Assembly: GCA_905221065.1 (NCBI GenBank) | Contig: CAJNBS010000004.1 | Span: 62,001-126,000, forward strand | Source of the DNA: a bacterium | GTDB taxonomy: Bacteria; Bacillota; Bacilli; Lactobacillales; Streptococcaceae | DNA: 64,000 nt | Direction of reading: 5' to 3' | In this document: in pieces, positions 1 to 6,910 of the stretch | Numbering within the stretch: position 1 is the first letter of the stretch | Layout: each line of letters starts with the position of its first letter | Notes under the pieces: model-generated | Told to the model about the DNA's origin: nothing | What the model saw: only the letters and a program-made list of their open reading frames with translations | Database searches by the model: none | Made by a program: the position numbers and the translations under genes

Positions 1-2
1 GT

Positions 3-164
3 TTGGCCTACTATGTCATCGAAGTTGCAAGTAAGGAAGAACTGTTAACGATTGCCCAGCGAGCAAAAGAAGTTGATGCACCAATCAAGTGGCTGACATC
101 TAGCCAGCTGGAAATCACAGGCCCAGACGGAATTGTGATTCGTATCCGCTTAGACAGGATATAG
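3..164 (+). CDS. C-terminal fragment of a CppA/glyoxalase (VOC)-like protein
   Basis: An open frame enters from the left edge and stops at 162-164, so only the last 53 codons are present. The visible residues include LAYYVIEVASKEELLTIA near the start and a GPDGIVIRIRL strand near the end. This strand-turn ending resembles the last beta strand of a vicinal-oxygen-chelate (glyoxalase-fold) domain, which occurs in streptococcal CppA proteins. The CppA call is inference from a short tail. The start, full length and any metal-binding residues lie outside the window. Confidence 0.45.
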   Translation: MAYYVIEVASKEELLTIAQRAKEVDAPIKWLTSSQLEITGPDGIVIRIRLDRI

Positions 165-248
165 AGTATAAATTGTAGGAAGTGCTCCTTATCCTAGTCA
201 GATATGTCGAAAATTGATATGATAGTAGGGAATAAGGAGAAGAATACA

Positions 249-776
249 ATGACTAGTGAATATCAGAAAATGATAGCAGGAGAGTTTTATCGTCCATCAG
301 ACCCAGAACTGAGAACCTTGGCGCAGGCTTCTCGCCAAAAACAGGCTGCCTTTAACAAGGAAGAAGATCCCTTGAAGGGAGCCGAAATCATCAAGACTTG
401 GTTTGGCTCAACCGGGAAAAATCTTTATATCAATACACGCTTGATGGTGGACTACTACTCTAACTGGAACTTGACTATGTTGGACATCTGCCCTATTCGT
501 ATCGGGAACAATGCTATGATCGGTCCCAACTGTCAGTTCTTGACACCTCTCCATCCACTAGACCCGCAGGATCGAAATTCAGGTATCGAGTACGGAAAGC
601 CTATCACAATCGGAGATAATTTCTGGGCTGGTGGTGGCGTCATTGTCCTTCCTGGAGTGACACTGGGAAATAATGTCGTTGCAGGAGCAGGGGCCGTGAT
701 TACCAAGTCCTTCGGAGACAATGTTGTTTTAGCTGGTAATCCCGCGCGCGTGATTAAGGAAATACCTGTGAAATAA
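249..776 (+). CDS. maa: Maltose/galactoside O-acetyltransferase family protein
   Basis: Cytoplasmic left-handed beta-helix acetyltransferase of 175 aa that moves acetyl from acetyl-CoA to a sugar. An N-terminal helical Mac domain (about residues 5-60) is followed by hexapeptide repeats (IGNNAMIGPN, IGDNFWAGGGVIVLPGV, LGNNVVAGAGAVI) and the GNPARVIKEI ending typical of the Maa/LacA/NodL group. His102 in TPLHPLD corresponds to the catalytic histidine of LacA. An upstream in-frame ATG at 204 exists, but AAGGAGA at 234-240 is correctly spaced for ATG 249. A terminator follows directly, so it is probably monocistronic. The real acceptor sugar cannot be told from sequence; maa is a family-level symbol. 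Confidence 0.85.
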   Translation: MTSEYQKMIAGEFYRPSDPELRTLAQASRQKQAAFNKEEDPLKGAEIIKTWFGSTGKNLYINTRLMVDYYSNWNLTMLDICPIRIGNNAMIGPNCQFLTPLHPLDPQDRNSGIEYGKPITIGDNFWAGGGVIVLPGVTLGNNVVAGAGAVITKSFGDNVVLAGNPARVIKEIPVK

Positions 777-781
777 AAGTA

Positions 782-812
782 GAAAGAAACAGCGGAAGTT
801 GTTTCTTTTTTG
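782..812 (+). terminator. Rho-independent terminator after the acetyltransferase gene
   Basis: AAAGAAACA at 783-791 pairs with TGTTTCTTT at 800-808 and is followed by a T run. It lies six bases after the stop codon. Confidence 0.8.
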
Positions 813-1032
813 TAAGTTTCATCTCAGAAGCTCTCTTTTCTGTAGTCTCTTGATTATGGAGGTATCACACTAGTGGGTACTAGTTAAAAATTATTTCCAG
901 TAGTTCTGTATCAAATGATTAAGCCAAGCTTAACTGAAACTGAACTTAAGAAAACTTTCAGAAAAAGTTCAGATTTCTTTCGGATTTCCTCTGTAAACTA
1001 AACTCAAGCTAAATGAAGGCGAGGAAAAAGGT

Positions 1033-2271
1033 ATGAAATCAAAAAAATGGACCCTAATCTTAACCAGTTTAACAGCTTTGACTTTGATGACAGCTTGTGG
1101 GCAGTCAACGACCAAGTCAAGTACAACTGCAGCGGCAGATACCACTGCTATTACAACTTCAACTAAAAACAGTCAATCTTCTTACTTTACAGAAAAGGAC
1201 TATGATACTTCTTATGATGAAAGCACAGCTTCTAAGATTGAGCTCTCTGGCTCATCCGCGAACGTCTCTGGAGATGGGGTGACAGTCTCTGGCTCAACAG
1301 TGACCATCACAAAATCTGGTACTTATGTTATCTCTGGTCAGTCTGACGGAGTGCAGATCAAGGTCGAGGCAGATAAGTCGGCAGATGTTCACCTAGTCCT
1401 AAAAGGTGCGACCATGATCAATACCAATGCAGCAATTTCAGCGACATCAGCCGGTCATGTCTACCTGACTCTGGCGGAGGGAACTACCAACAGTCTCTCT
1501 GACTCAAGCTCTAATAGTGATGAGAAGGCAAATACAGCTCTCTTTTCTAAGGTGGACTTGACCATCAATGGCTCAGGAACTCTCAATGTGGATGGGAAGA
1601 AAAGCAATGCTATCAAGGCCAACGATACTCTCCACATCACGGGTGGAACCTATAACATTACAGCAGTTGGCGATGCCTTTAATGTCAATGATGAACTCAA
1701 CATCACTGGTACAACCATGACCATCGATGCCAAGGAAGATGGTGTCAAAGTTGATAATGATGAGGATATGACTATCGGCAATATGTATTTGGCTAACAAT
1801 ATCATAACAGTCACAGCAGGCGACGATGGCATTCACGCTTCTGGTAACCTAGTGATTGATAGCGGTACTTACACCGTCAAGAATTCCACAGAAGGAATTG
1901 AAGGGAAAGCCATTACGATTAATGGTGGTGATATCAATGTCTACGCGACAGATGATGGGGTCAATGCAGCTAATAAAAATGCTCAGCAAAGCGATATTTA
2001 CTTTACTATGACAGGTGGTAATCTAACTGTAGAAGTTGGTCAAGGGGATACAGATCCGATCGACTCAAATGGAAATATCACGGTTACAGGCGGAACCATT
2101 AAAATGATTGGTCAAACAGGTTTTGACTTTGATGGAACGGCGACCTATACAGGTGGAGACATCTATCTCAACGGTGAACAACAAACTGATATTGTAAATT
2201 CTATGCCTGGAGGCGGGGGACCTGGTGGGGGACCTCAAGGCGGCGGTCCAGCCCCAGATAAACGAGGATAA
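1033..2271 (+). CDS. Lipoprotein with carbohydrate-binding (DUF4353-like) beta-helix domain
   Basis: Exported 412-aa lipoprotein. A signal peptide with lipobox LMTAC puts the lipidated cysteine at residue 22. A Ser/Thr-rich linker (about 23-60) follows. From about residue 70 to 380 there are repeated short beta-strand turns (GDGVTVSGSTVTI, ADKSADVHLVLKG, NGGDINVYATDDGVNAANKN), the pattern of the DUF4353 carbohydrate-binding domain. The C-terminus (about 389-412) is a Gly/Pro-rich tail. SD GAGGAAAAAGG precedes ATG 1033. Such proteins often sit beside CotH and VTC-domain genes, but none is present here. The ligand is unknown; surface glycan or polyphosphate-related roles are only guesses. Confidence 0.72.
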   Translation: MKSKKWTLILTSLTALTLMTACGQSTTKSSTTAAADTTAITTSTKNSQSSYFTEKDYDTSYDESTASKIELSGSSANVSGDGVTVSGSTVTITKSGTYVISGQSDGVQIKVEADKSADVHLVLKGATMINTNAAISATSAGHVYLTLAEGTTNSLSDSSSNSDEKANTALFSKVDLTINGSGTLNVDGKKSNAIKANDTLHITGGTYNITAVGDAFNVNDELNITGTTMTIDAKEDGVKVDNDEDMTIGNMYLANNIITVTAGDDGIHASGNLVIDSGTYTVKNSTEGIEGKAITINGGDINVYATDDGVNAANKNAQQSDIYFTMTGGNLTVEVGQGDTDPIDSNGNITVTGGTIKMIGQTGFDFDGTATYTGGDIYLNGEQQTDIVNSMPGGGGPGGGPQGGGPAPDKRG

Positions 2272-2276
2272 ACAAA

Positions 2277-2312
2277 AAAGGATAGCATTCGATTAGAATT
2301 GCTATCTTTTTA
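2277..2312 (+). terminator. Terminator after the lipoprotein gene
   Basis: GATAGCA at 2281-2287 pairs with TGCTATC at 2300-2306, flanked by an A run before and T4 after. Confidence 0.85.
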
Positions 2313-2399
2313 TATGGGTGACAGATTCGTATTTTACGAGTGATTTTGCAATCGTAGCTTTCAAGGCTAAATTGTTCAGTCGCCCGTTTTCGTTTACTT

Positions 2400-2512
2400 A
2401 TACTCAATGAAAATCAAAGAGCAAACTAGGAAGCTAGCCACAGGTTGCTCAAAACACTGTTTTGAGGTTGCAGATAGAGCTGATGCGGTTTGAAGAGATT
2501 TTCGAAGAGTAT
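2400..2512 (-). repeat. RUP element, copy 1
   Basis: Begins ATACTCAATGAAAATCAAAG and ends TTTCGAAGAGTAT, the reverse complement of the other four copies. This is the RUP repeat of pneumococcus and relatives, thought to be mobilised by IS630-Spn1 into TA targets. It occupies most of the 2313-2650 intergenic stretch. No gene is seen in the remainder. Confidence 0.88.
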
Positions 2513-2597
2513 AAAATGCTTCTATCATATCGTGAAGCTAGCCTGTTAGCAATATGCAAAAAGAGACCAAAAGTTTGTTAGTTCATCAGTACCCTTC

Positions 2598-2625
2598 TTG
2601 ACACTCCGTCAGCTTTTGATACAAT
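2598..2625 (+). promoter_or_regulatory. Sigma-A promoter of the phosphorylase-like gene
   Basis: TTGACA at 2598-2603, 16-bp spacer, TACAAT at 2620-2625. The SD GAGGAGG precedes ATG 2651. Confidence 0.75.
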
Positions 2626-2650
2626 AGTACAAAATCAGAGGAGGTGGGCT

Positions 2651-3415
2651 ATGATTCAGAAACATGCGATTCCTATTTTAGAGTTTGATGATAATCCTCA
2701 GGCGGTCATCATGCCAAATCACGAGGAGTTGGATTTGCACTTGCCCAAGAAGTGTGTCTATGCTTTTTTAGGTGAGGAGATTGACCGCTATGCGAGGGAA
2801 GTAGGGGCAGACTGTGTCGGCGAATTCGTTTCTGCCACCAAGACCTATCCAGTCTATGTCGTGAACTACAAGGGCGAGCAGATTTGTCTGACTCAGGCTC
2901 CTGTGGGTTCTGCCCCAGCAGCCCAGTTTATGGATTGGTTGATTGGCTATGGTGTGGAGCAGATTATTTCCACCGGAACTTGTGGCGTGCTAGCCAATAT
3001 AGAGGAGAATGCCTTTCTAGTCCCTGTTCGCGCTCTGCGAGATGAGGGAACCAGCTACCACTATATGGCGCCTTCTCGTTATATGGAAATTCAGCCAGAG
3101 GCTATTGCTACCATTGAGCAAGTTTTGGAAGTTAGAGGGATTCCCTATGAAGAAGTCATGACCTGGTCTACAGATGGCTTTTACCGAGAAACGGCTGAAA
3201 AGGTTGCTTATCGTAAGGAAGAAGGCTGTGCTGTTGTGGAGATGGAGTGCTCTGCTCTTGCGGCAGTAGCTCAATTGCGTGGCGTTCTCTGGGGAGAGTT
3301 GTTGTTTACAGCGGATTCTCTAGCCGACTTGGACCAGTATGACAGTCGTGACTGGGGTTCAGAAGCTTTCGAGAAGGCCTTGGAACTCTGCCTTGAGATA
3401 GCCTCTCAGATCTAG
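2651..3415 (+). CDS. Nucleoside phosphorylase family protein (uridine phosphorylase-like)
   Basis: Cytoplasmic 254-aa protein of the PNP/UDP phosphorylase superfamily, which splits nucleosides with phosphate to base and ribose-1-phosphate. Family marks are the strand-loop IISTGTCGVL (about 105-114), the phosphate-site region, and VEMECSALAAVAQLRG (about 198-213), in which MEC replaces the MEA/MES nucleoside-binding glutamate motif. The glutamate is kept. SD GAGGAGGTGGGCT directly precedes the ATG, and the gene has its own TTGACA promoter. The substrate (uridine, purine nucleoside or other) is not decided by the sequence. Confidence 0.78.
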   Translation: MIQKHAIPILEFDDNPQAVIMPNHEELDLHLPKKCVYAFLGEEIDRYAREVGADCVGEFVSATKTYPVYVVNYKGEQICLTQAPVGSAPAAQFMDWLIGYGVEQIISTGTCGVLANIEENAFLVPVRALRDEGTSYHYMAPSRYMEIQPEAIATIEQVLEVRGIPYEEVMTWSTDGFYRETAEKVAYRKEEGCAVVEMECSALAAVAQLRGVLWGELLFTADSLADLDQYDSRDWGSEAFEKALELCLEIASQI

Positions 3416-3448
3416 CTGCTCTCCTTCTTTTTATGGTACAATGGATAT

Positions 3449-4828
3449 ATGTTATTCAAATTATTTGTGAAAAAACTTGAAAGGGCCTTGGGCGGACTTT
3501 CGCCCGCTCGTCGGATTTTTTTAAGTTTCGCTGGAGTTATTTTTATAGGTTCTCTCCTTTTGAGTTTGCCTTTTGTTCAGGCAAGTGGTTCTCAGGCTAC
3601 TTATTTTGACCATCTCTTTACGACGGTGTCCATGGTCTGTGTGACTGGGCTTTTTACGCAGCCGGTGGCTACCACCTATAATGTTTGGGGTCAGCTGATT
3701 TGTATGCTCTTGATCCAGATTGGTGGTCTGGGGCTCATGACCTTTATCGGGGTCTTTTATATTCAGGGAAAGCAAAAGCTCAGTCTTCGCAGTCGTGAAA
3801 CCATTCAGGAGAGTTTTAGTTATGGGGAGACTCGGTCGCTGAAGGCCTTTATGCGGTCCATCTTTTTGACGACTTTTCTGGTGGAGGGCTTGGGGGCCTT
3901 CCTACTAAGTTTCCGTTTTGTTCCTGAGTTTGGTTGGGGACGGGGCATTTTTACCTCTATCTTTTTAGCCATTTCCGCCTTTTGTAATGCTGGTTTTGAT
4001 AATTTCGGTAGTAGCAGTTTAGTGAATTTTCAGACGGATCCTTTAATCAATCTGGTCATTGCTGGTTTGATTATCACGGGTGGTCTGGGCTTTATGGTCT
4101 GGTTTGACTTGGCAACCCAGCTAGGCAAGAAGAAAAAACGTCGTCTGCGTTTCCATACTAAGCTGGTCCTCTTCTTGACTGCAGGGATCTTGCTGTTTGG
4201 GACAGGAGCCACACTCTTTACGGAGTGGCACAATCCTGGGACCATTGGCAATCTCAGTGTCCCAGAGAAAGTGCTGGTTAGCTTTTTCCAAACTGTCAGC
4301 ATGAGAACGGCTGGTTTTGCTTCTATTGATTACACCCAAGCTCGACCTGTGACCCTATTTATCTATATCCTACAGATGTTTCTCGGTGGAGCGCCTGGAG
4401 GGACGGCTGGGGGGCTCAAGATTACGACCTTCTTTGTCTTATTGGTCTTTGCACGTAGTGAGTTGCTGGGCTTGCCTCATGCCAATGTTGCGCAGAGAAC
4501 CATTGAAGCTCGAACAGTCCAAAAATCCTTTAGTGTCTTCATTATCTTTTTGATGACCTTCTTGTTGGGCTTGATGTTGCTGGGAATTACGGCAGAAGGA
4601 ACGCCGCGTTTTATCTACCTCATGTTTGAGACCATTTCCGCCCTTGCGACAGTTGGGGTCACGGCAAATTTGACACCAGAATTGGGCAAGCTAGCCCTCA
4701 GCATTGTCATGTTGCTTATGTTTATTGGCCGTATCGGTCCCTTGACCTTGCTGGTTAGTCTAGCGGATTACCAGCCTGATAAGAAAGATTTGATTCAGTA
4801 TATGAAAGCAGATATTAGTATTGGATAA
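3449..4828 (+). CDS. trkH: TrkH/KtrB family potassium uptake pore subunit
   Basis: Integral membrane K+ translocating subunit, 459 aa. The four pore-loop filter segments of the superfamily are all visible: VCVTGL, CNAGF, RTAGF and TVGVT, each lying between transmembrane helices. It is followed after 13 nt by the RCK-domain partner gene, so the two form a transport unit. From pneumococcal work (TrkH with CabP) the pair is expected to be c-di-AMP responsive. The region just before ATG 3449 lacks a clear SD and contains TGGTACAAT, an extended -10 only 6 bp before the ATG. The mRNA may therefore be near-leaderless, or the start may be the GTG at 3467. Confidence 0.9.
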   Translation: MLFKLFVKKLERALGGLSPARRIFLSFAGVIFIGSLLLSLPFVQASGSQATYFDHLFTTVSMVCVTGLFTQPVATTYNVWGQLICMLLIQIGGLGLMTFIGVFYIQGKQKLSLRSRETIQESFSYGETRSLKAFMRSIFLTTFLVEGLGAFLLSFRFVPEFGWGRGIFTSIFLAISAFCNAGFDNFGSSSLVNFQTDPLINLVIAGLIITGGLGFMVWFDLATQLGKKKKRRLRFHTKLVLFLTAGILLFGTGATLFTEWHNPGTIGNLSVPEKVLVSFFQTVSMRTAGFASIDYTQARPVTLFIYILQMFLGGAPGGTAGGLKITTFFVLLVFARSELLGLPHANVAQRTIEARTVQKSFSVFIIFLMTFLLGLMLLGITAEGTPRFIYLMFETISALATVGVTANLTPELGKLALSIVMLLMFIGRIGPLTLLVSLADYQPDKKDLIQYMKADISIG

Positions 4829-4841
4829 GAAAGGAAGAACG

Positions 4842-5507
4842 ATGTCAGATCGTACGATTGGAATTTTAGGCTTGGGGATTTTTGGGAGTAGTGTCCTGAC
4901 GGCCCTTGCCAAGCAAGATATGAATATTATTGCCATTGACGACCACGCTGAACGTATCAATCAATTTGAGCCTGTTTTGGCGCGTGGAGTTGTTGGTGAT
5001 ATCACAGATGAGGAACTTCTCAGAACTGCGGGAATTGATACCTGTGATACGGTTGTCGTCGCAACAGGAGAAAATCTGGAGTCGAGTGTGCTTGCAGTGA
5101 TGCATTGTAAGAGTTTGGGTGTACCAAGGGTTATTGCCAAGGTCAAAAGCCAGACAGCCAAGAAGGTACTGGAAAAAATCGGTGCTGACTCGGTGATTTC
5201 ACCAGAGTATGAAATGGGGCAGTCTCTAGCTCAGACCATTCTCTTTCATAACAATGTTGATGTCTTTCAGCTGGATAAAAATGTGTCTATCGTGGAGATG
5301 AAAATTCCTAGTGTTTGGGCAGGCCAAAGCCTGAGTCAGCTGGATCTACGTGGCAAATACAACCTCAATGTCCTAGGATTTCGTGAGCAAGAAAATTCAC
5401 CACTGGATGTCCAGTTTGGTCCTAACGACCTCTTGAAAGCAGATGCCTATATCTTGGCGGTGATTAATAACCAGTATCTAGATGACTTGGCAGAATTAAA
5501 TTCGTAA
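4842..5507 (+). CDS. trkA: RCK-domain K+ uptake regulatory subunit (TrkA/KtrA, CabP-like)
   Basis: Peripheral regulatory subunit of 221 aa that gates the TrkH pore. The N-terminal Rossmann RCK_N fold starts with GILGLGIFGSSV. The C-terminal half (about 135-221) is an RCK_C domain. AAGGAAG at 4831-4837 sets ATG 4842 as start rather than the upstream in-frame TTG at 4821. The pneumococcal counterpart CabP binds c-di-AMP through this type of protein (established for S. pneumoniae; inferred here). A strong terminator closes the two-gene unit. Confidence 0.88.
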   Translation: MSDRTIGILGLGIFGSSVLTALAKQDMNIIAIDDHAERINQFEPVLARGVVGDITDEELLRTAGIDTCDTVVVATGENLESSVLAVMHCKSLGVPRVIAKVKSQTAKKVLEKIGADSVISPEYEMGQSLAQTILFHNNVDVFQLDKNVSIVEMKIPSVWAGQSLSQLDLRGKYNLNVLGFREQENSPLDVQFGPNDLLKADAYILAVINNQYLDDLAELNS

Positions 5508-5529
5508 GGAGGGGGTTCCCCTCTTTTTT
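5508..5529 (+). terminator. Terminator after trkH-trkA
   Basis: GAGGGG 5509-5514, 3-nt loop, CCCCTC 5518-5523, then T6. Confidence 0.88.
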
Positions 5530-5633
5530 GATGTCCAAGATAGGAAATAGAGTCAGAAACCCTTGTATTCCAGTAAAAGTCCTTTAAAAACGGGACTTTA
5601 TGGTAAAATAGAAAGAAGTGACAAGAGAGAGTA

Positions 5634-5746
5634 ATACTCTTCGAAAATCTCTTCAAACCACGTCAACTCTATCTGCAACCTCAAAACAGTGTTTTGAGCA
5701 ACCTGCGGCTAGTTTCCTAGTTTGCTCTTTGATTTTCATTGAGTAT
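5634..5746 (+). repeat. RUP element, copy 2
   Basis: ATACTCTTCGAAAATCTC at the left end and TTTTCATTGAGTAT at the right end, with an internal imperfect inverted repeat. A promoter-like TTTATGGTAAAATAG lies just upstream at about 5597-5611, so the element sits between a possible promoter and the glycosyltransferase gene. Confidence 0.9.
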
Positions 5747-5778
5747 AAGAAAAAATCAGTCCCCTAAAGGAGTAGATT

Positions 5779-6795
5779 ATGAAGTTATTGTCTATCGCCA
5801 TTCCTAGCTATAATGCCGCAGCCTATCTTCATTACTGCGTGGAGTCGCTAGTGATTGGTGGTGAGCAAGTTGAGATTTTGATTATCAATGACGGGTCTCA
5901 GGACCAGACTCAGGAAATCGCTGAGCGTTTAGCCAGCAAGTATCCTAACATTGTGAGAGCCATCTATCAGGAAAATAAGGGTCATGGCGGTGCTGTCAAT
6001 CGTGGTTTGGCAGAGGCTTCTGGGCGTTATTTTAAAGTAGTTGATAGTGATGACTGGGTGGATCCTCGTGCCTATCTGAAAATTTTGGAAACCCTGCAGG
6101 AACTAGAGAGTGAAGGGCAAGAGGTGGACGCCTTTGTGACCAATTTTGTCTATGAAAAGGAAGGCCAGTCTCGTAAGAAGAGTATGAGTTATGAGTCAGT
6201 TTTGCCTGTCCAGCAGATTTTTGGCTGGGACCAGGTCGGAAATTTCTCAAAAGGCCAGTATATCATGATGCACTCGCTGATTTATCGGACAGATTTGTTG
6301 CGAGCCAGTCAGTTCCAACTGCCTGAACATACTTTTTATGTAGATAATCTCTTTGTCTTTACACCCCTTCAGCAGGTCAAGACCATGTACTATCTGTCTG
6401 TCGATTTCTATCGTTATTTGATTGGGCGTGAGGACCAGTCTGTCAATGAGCAAGTGATGATTAAACGCATTGACCAGCAACTCAAGGTCAATCGACTCTT
6501 GGTAGATCAGCTTGATTTGTCCAAAGTAAGTCACCCCAAAATGAGAGAATACCTGCTGAATCATATTGAGATTACGACGGTTATTTCCAGTGCCTTGCTT
6601 AATCGAGCAGGAACAGCGGAGCATCTAGCTAAAAAACGGGAGCTGTGGACCTATATTCAGCAGGAAAATCCAGAGGTCTTTCAAGCCATTCGCAAGACCA
6701 TGCTCAGCCGTTTGACCAAACATTCCGTCTTGCCAGCTCGCAAACTGTCCAATGTCGTCTATCAAATCACCAAATCTGTTTATGGATTTAATTAA
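5779..6795 (+). CDS. Family 2 glycosyltransferase
   Basis: Cytoplasmic or membrane-associated GT-A glycosyltransferase, 338 aa. The N-terminus (SIAIPSYNAAAYL) is the GT2 nucleotide-binding strand, NDGSQDQT follows, and the metal-binding motif is VVDSDDWVDP (about residues 88-97). The C-terminal half is helical without clear transmembrane segments. SD AAAGGAG lies 8 nt before the ATG. It stands directly upstream of pavB, as in pneumococcus, but with its own RBS and a separate pavB promoter region. Donor and acceptor are unknown; a role in a surface glycan or glycolipid is only inferred from the family. Confidence 0.85.
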   Translation: MKLLSIAIPSYNAAAYLHYCVESLVIGGEQVEILIINDGSQDQTQEIAERLASKYPNIVRAIYQENKGHGGAVNRGLAEASGRYFKVVDSDDWVDPRAYLKILETLQELESEGQEVDAFVTNFVYEKEGQSRKKSMSYESVLPVQQIFGWDQVGNFSKGQYIMMHSLIYRTDLLRASQFQLPEHTFYVDNLFVFTPLQQVKTMYYLSVDFYRYLIGREDQSVNEQVMIKRIDQQLKVNRLLVDQLDLSKVSHPKMREYLLNHIEITTVISSALLNRAGTAEHLAKKRELWTYIQQENPEVFQAIRKTMLSRLTKHSVLPARKLSNVVYQITKSVYGFN

Positions 6796-6910
6796 TATAA
6801 GTATTTTATAAGAGGGATTTAAGAAAAATTTTAACTTTTTCTTAATCCTTTTTAATTTTAGGAGATTATACTAGAGTCATCAAATAAAGAAAAACTCTAA
6901 GGAGAATCCT

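Noticed and set aside
930-1000. CTTAAG-containing region before the lipoprotein gene, considered as a CiaR site
   Set aside because: The required direct repeat of TTTAAG with a 5-bp spacer is not present.
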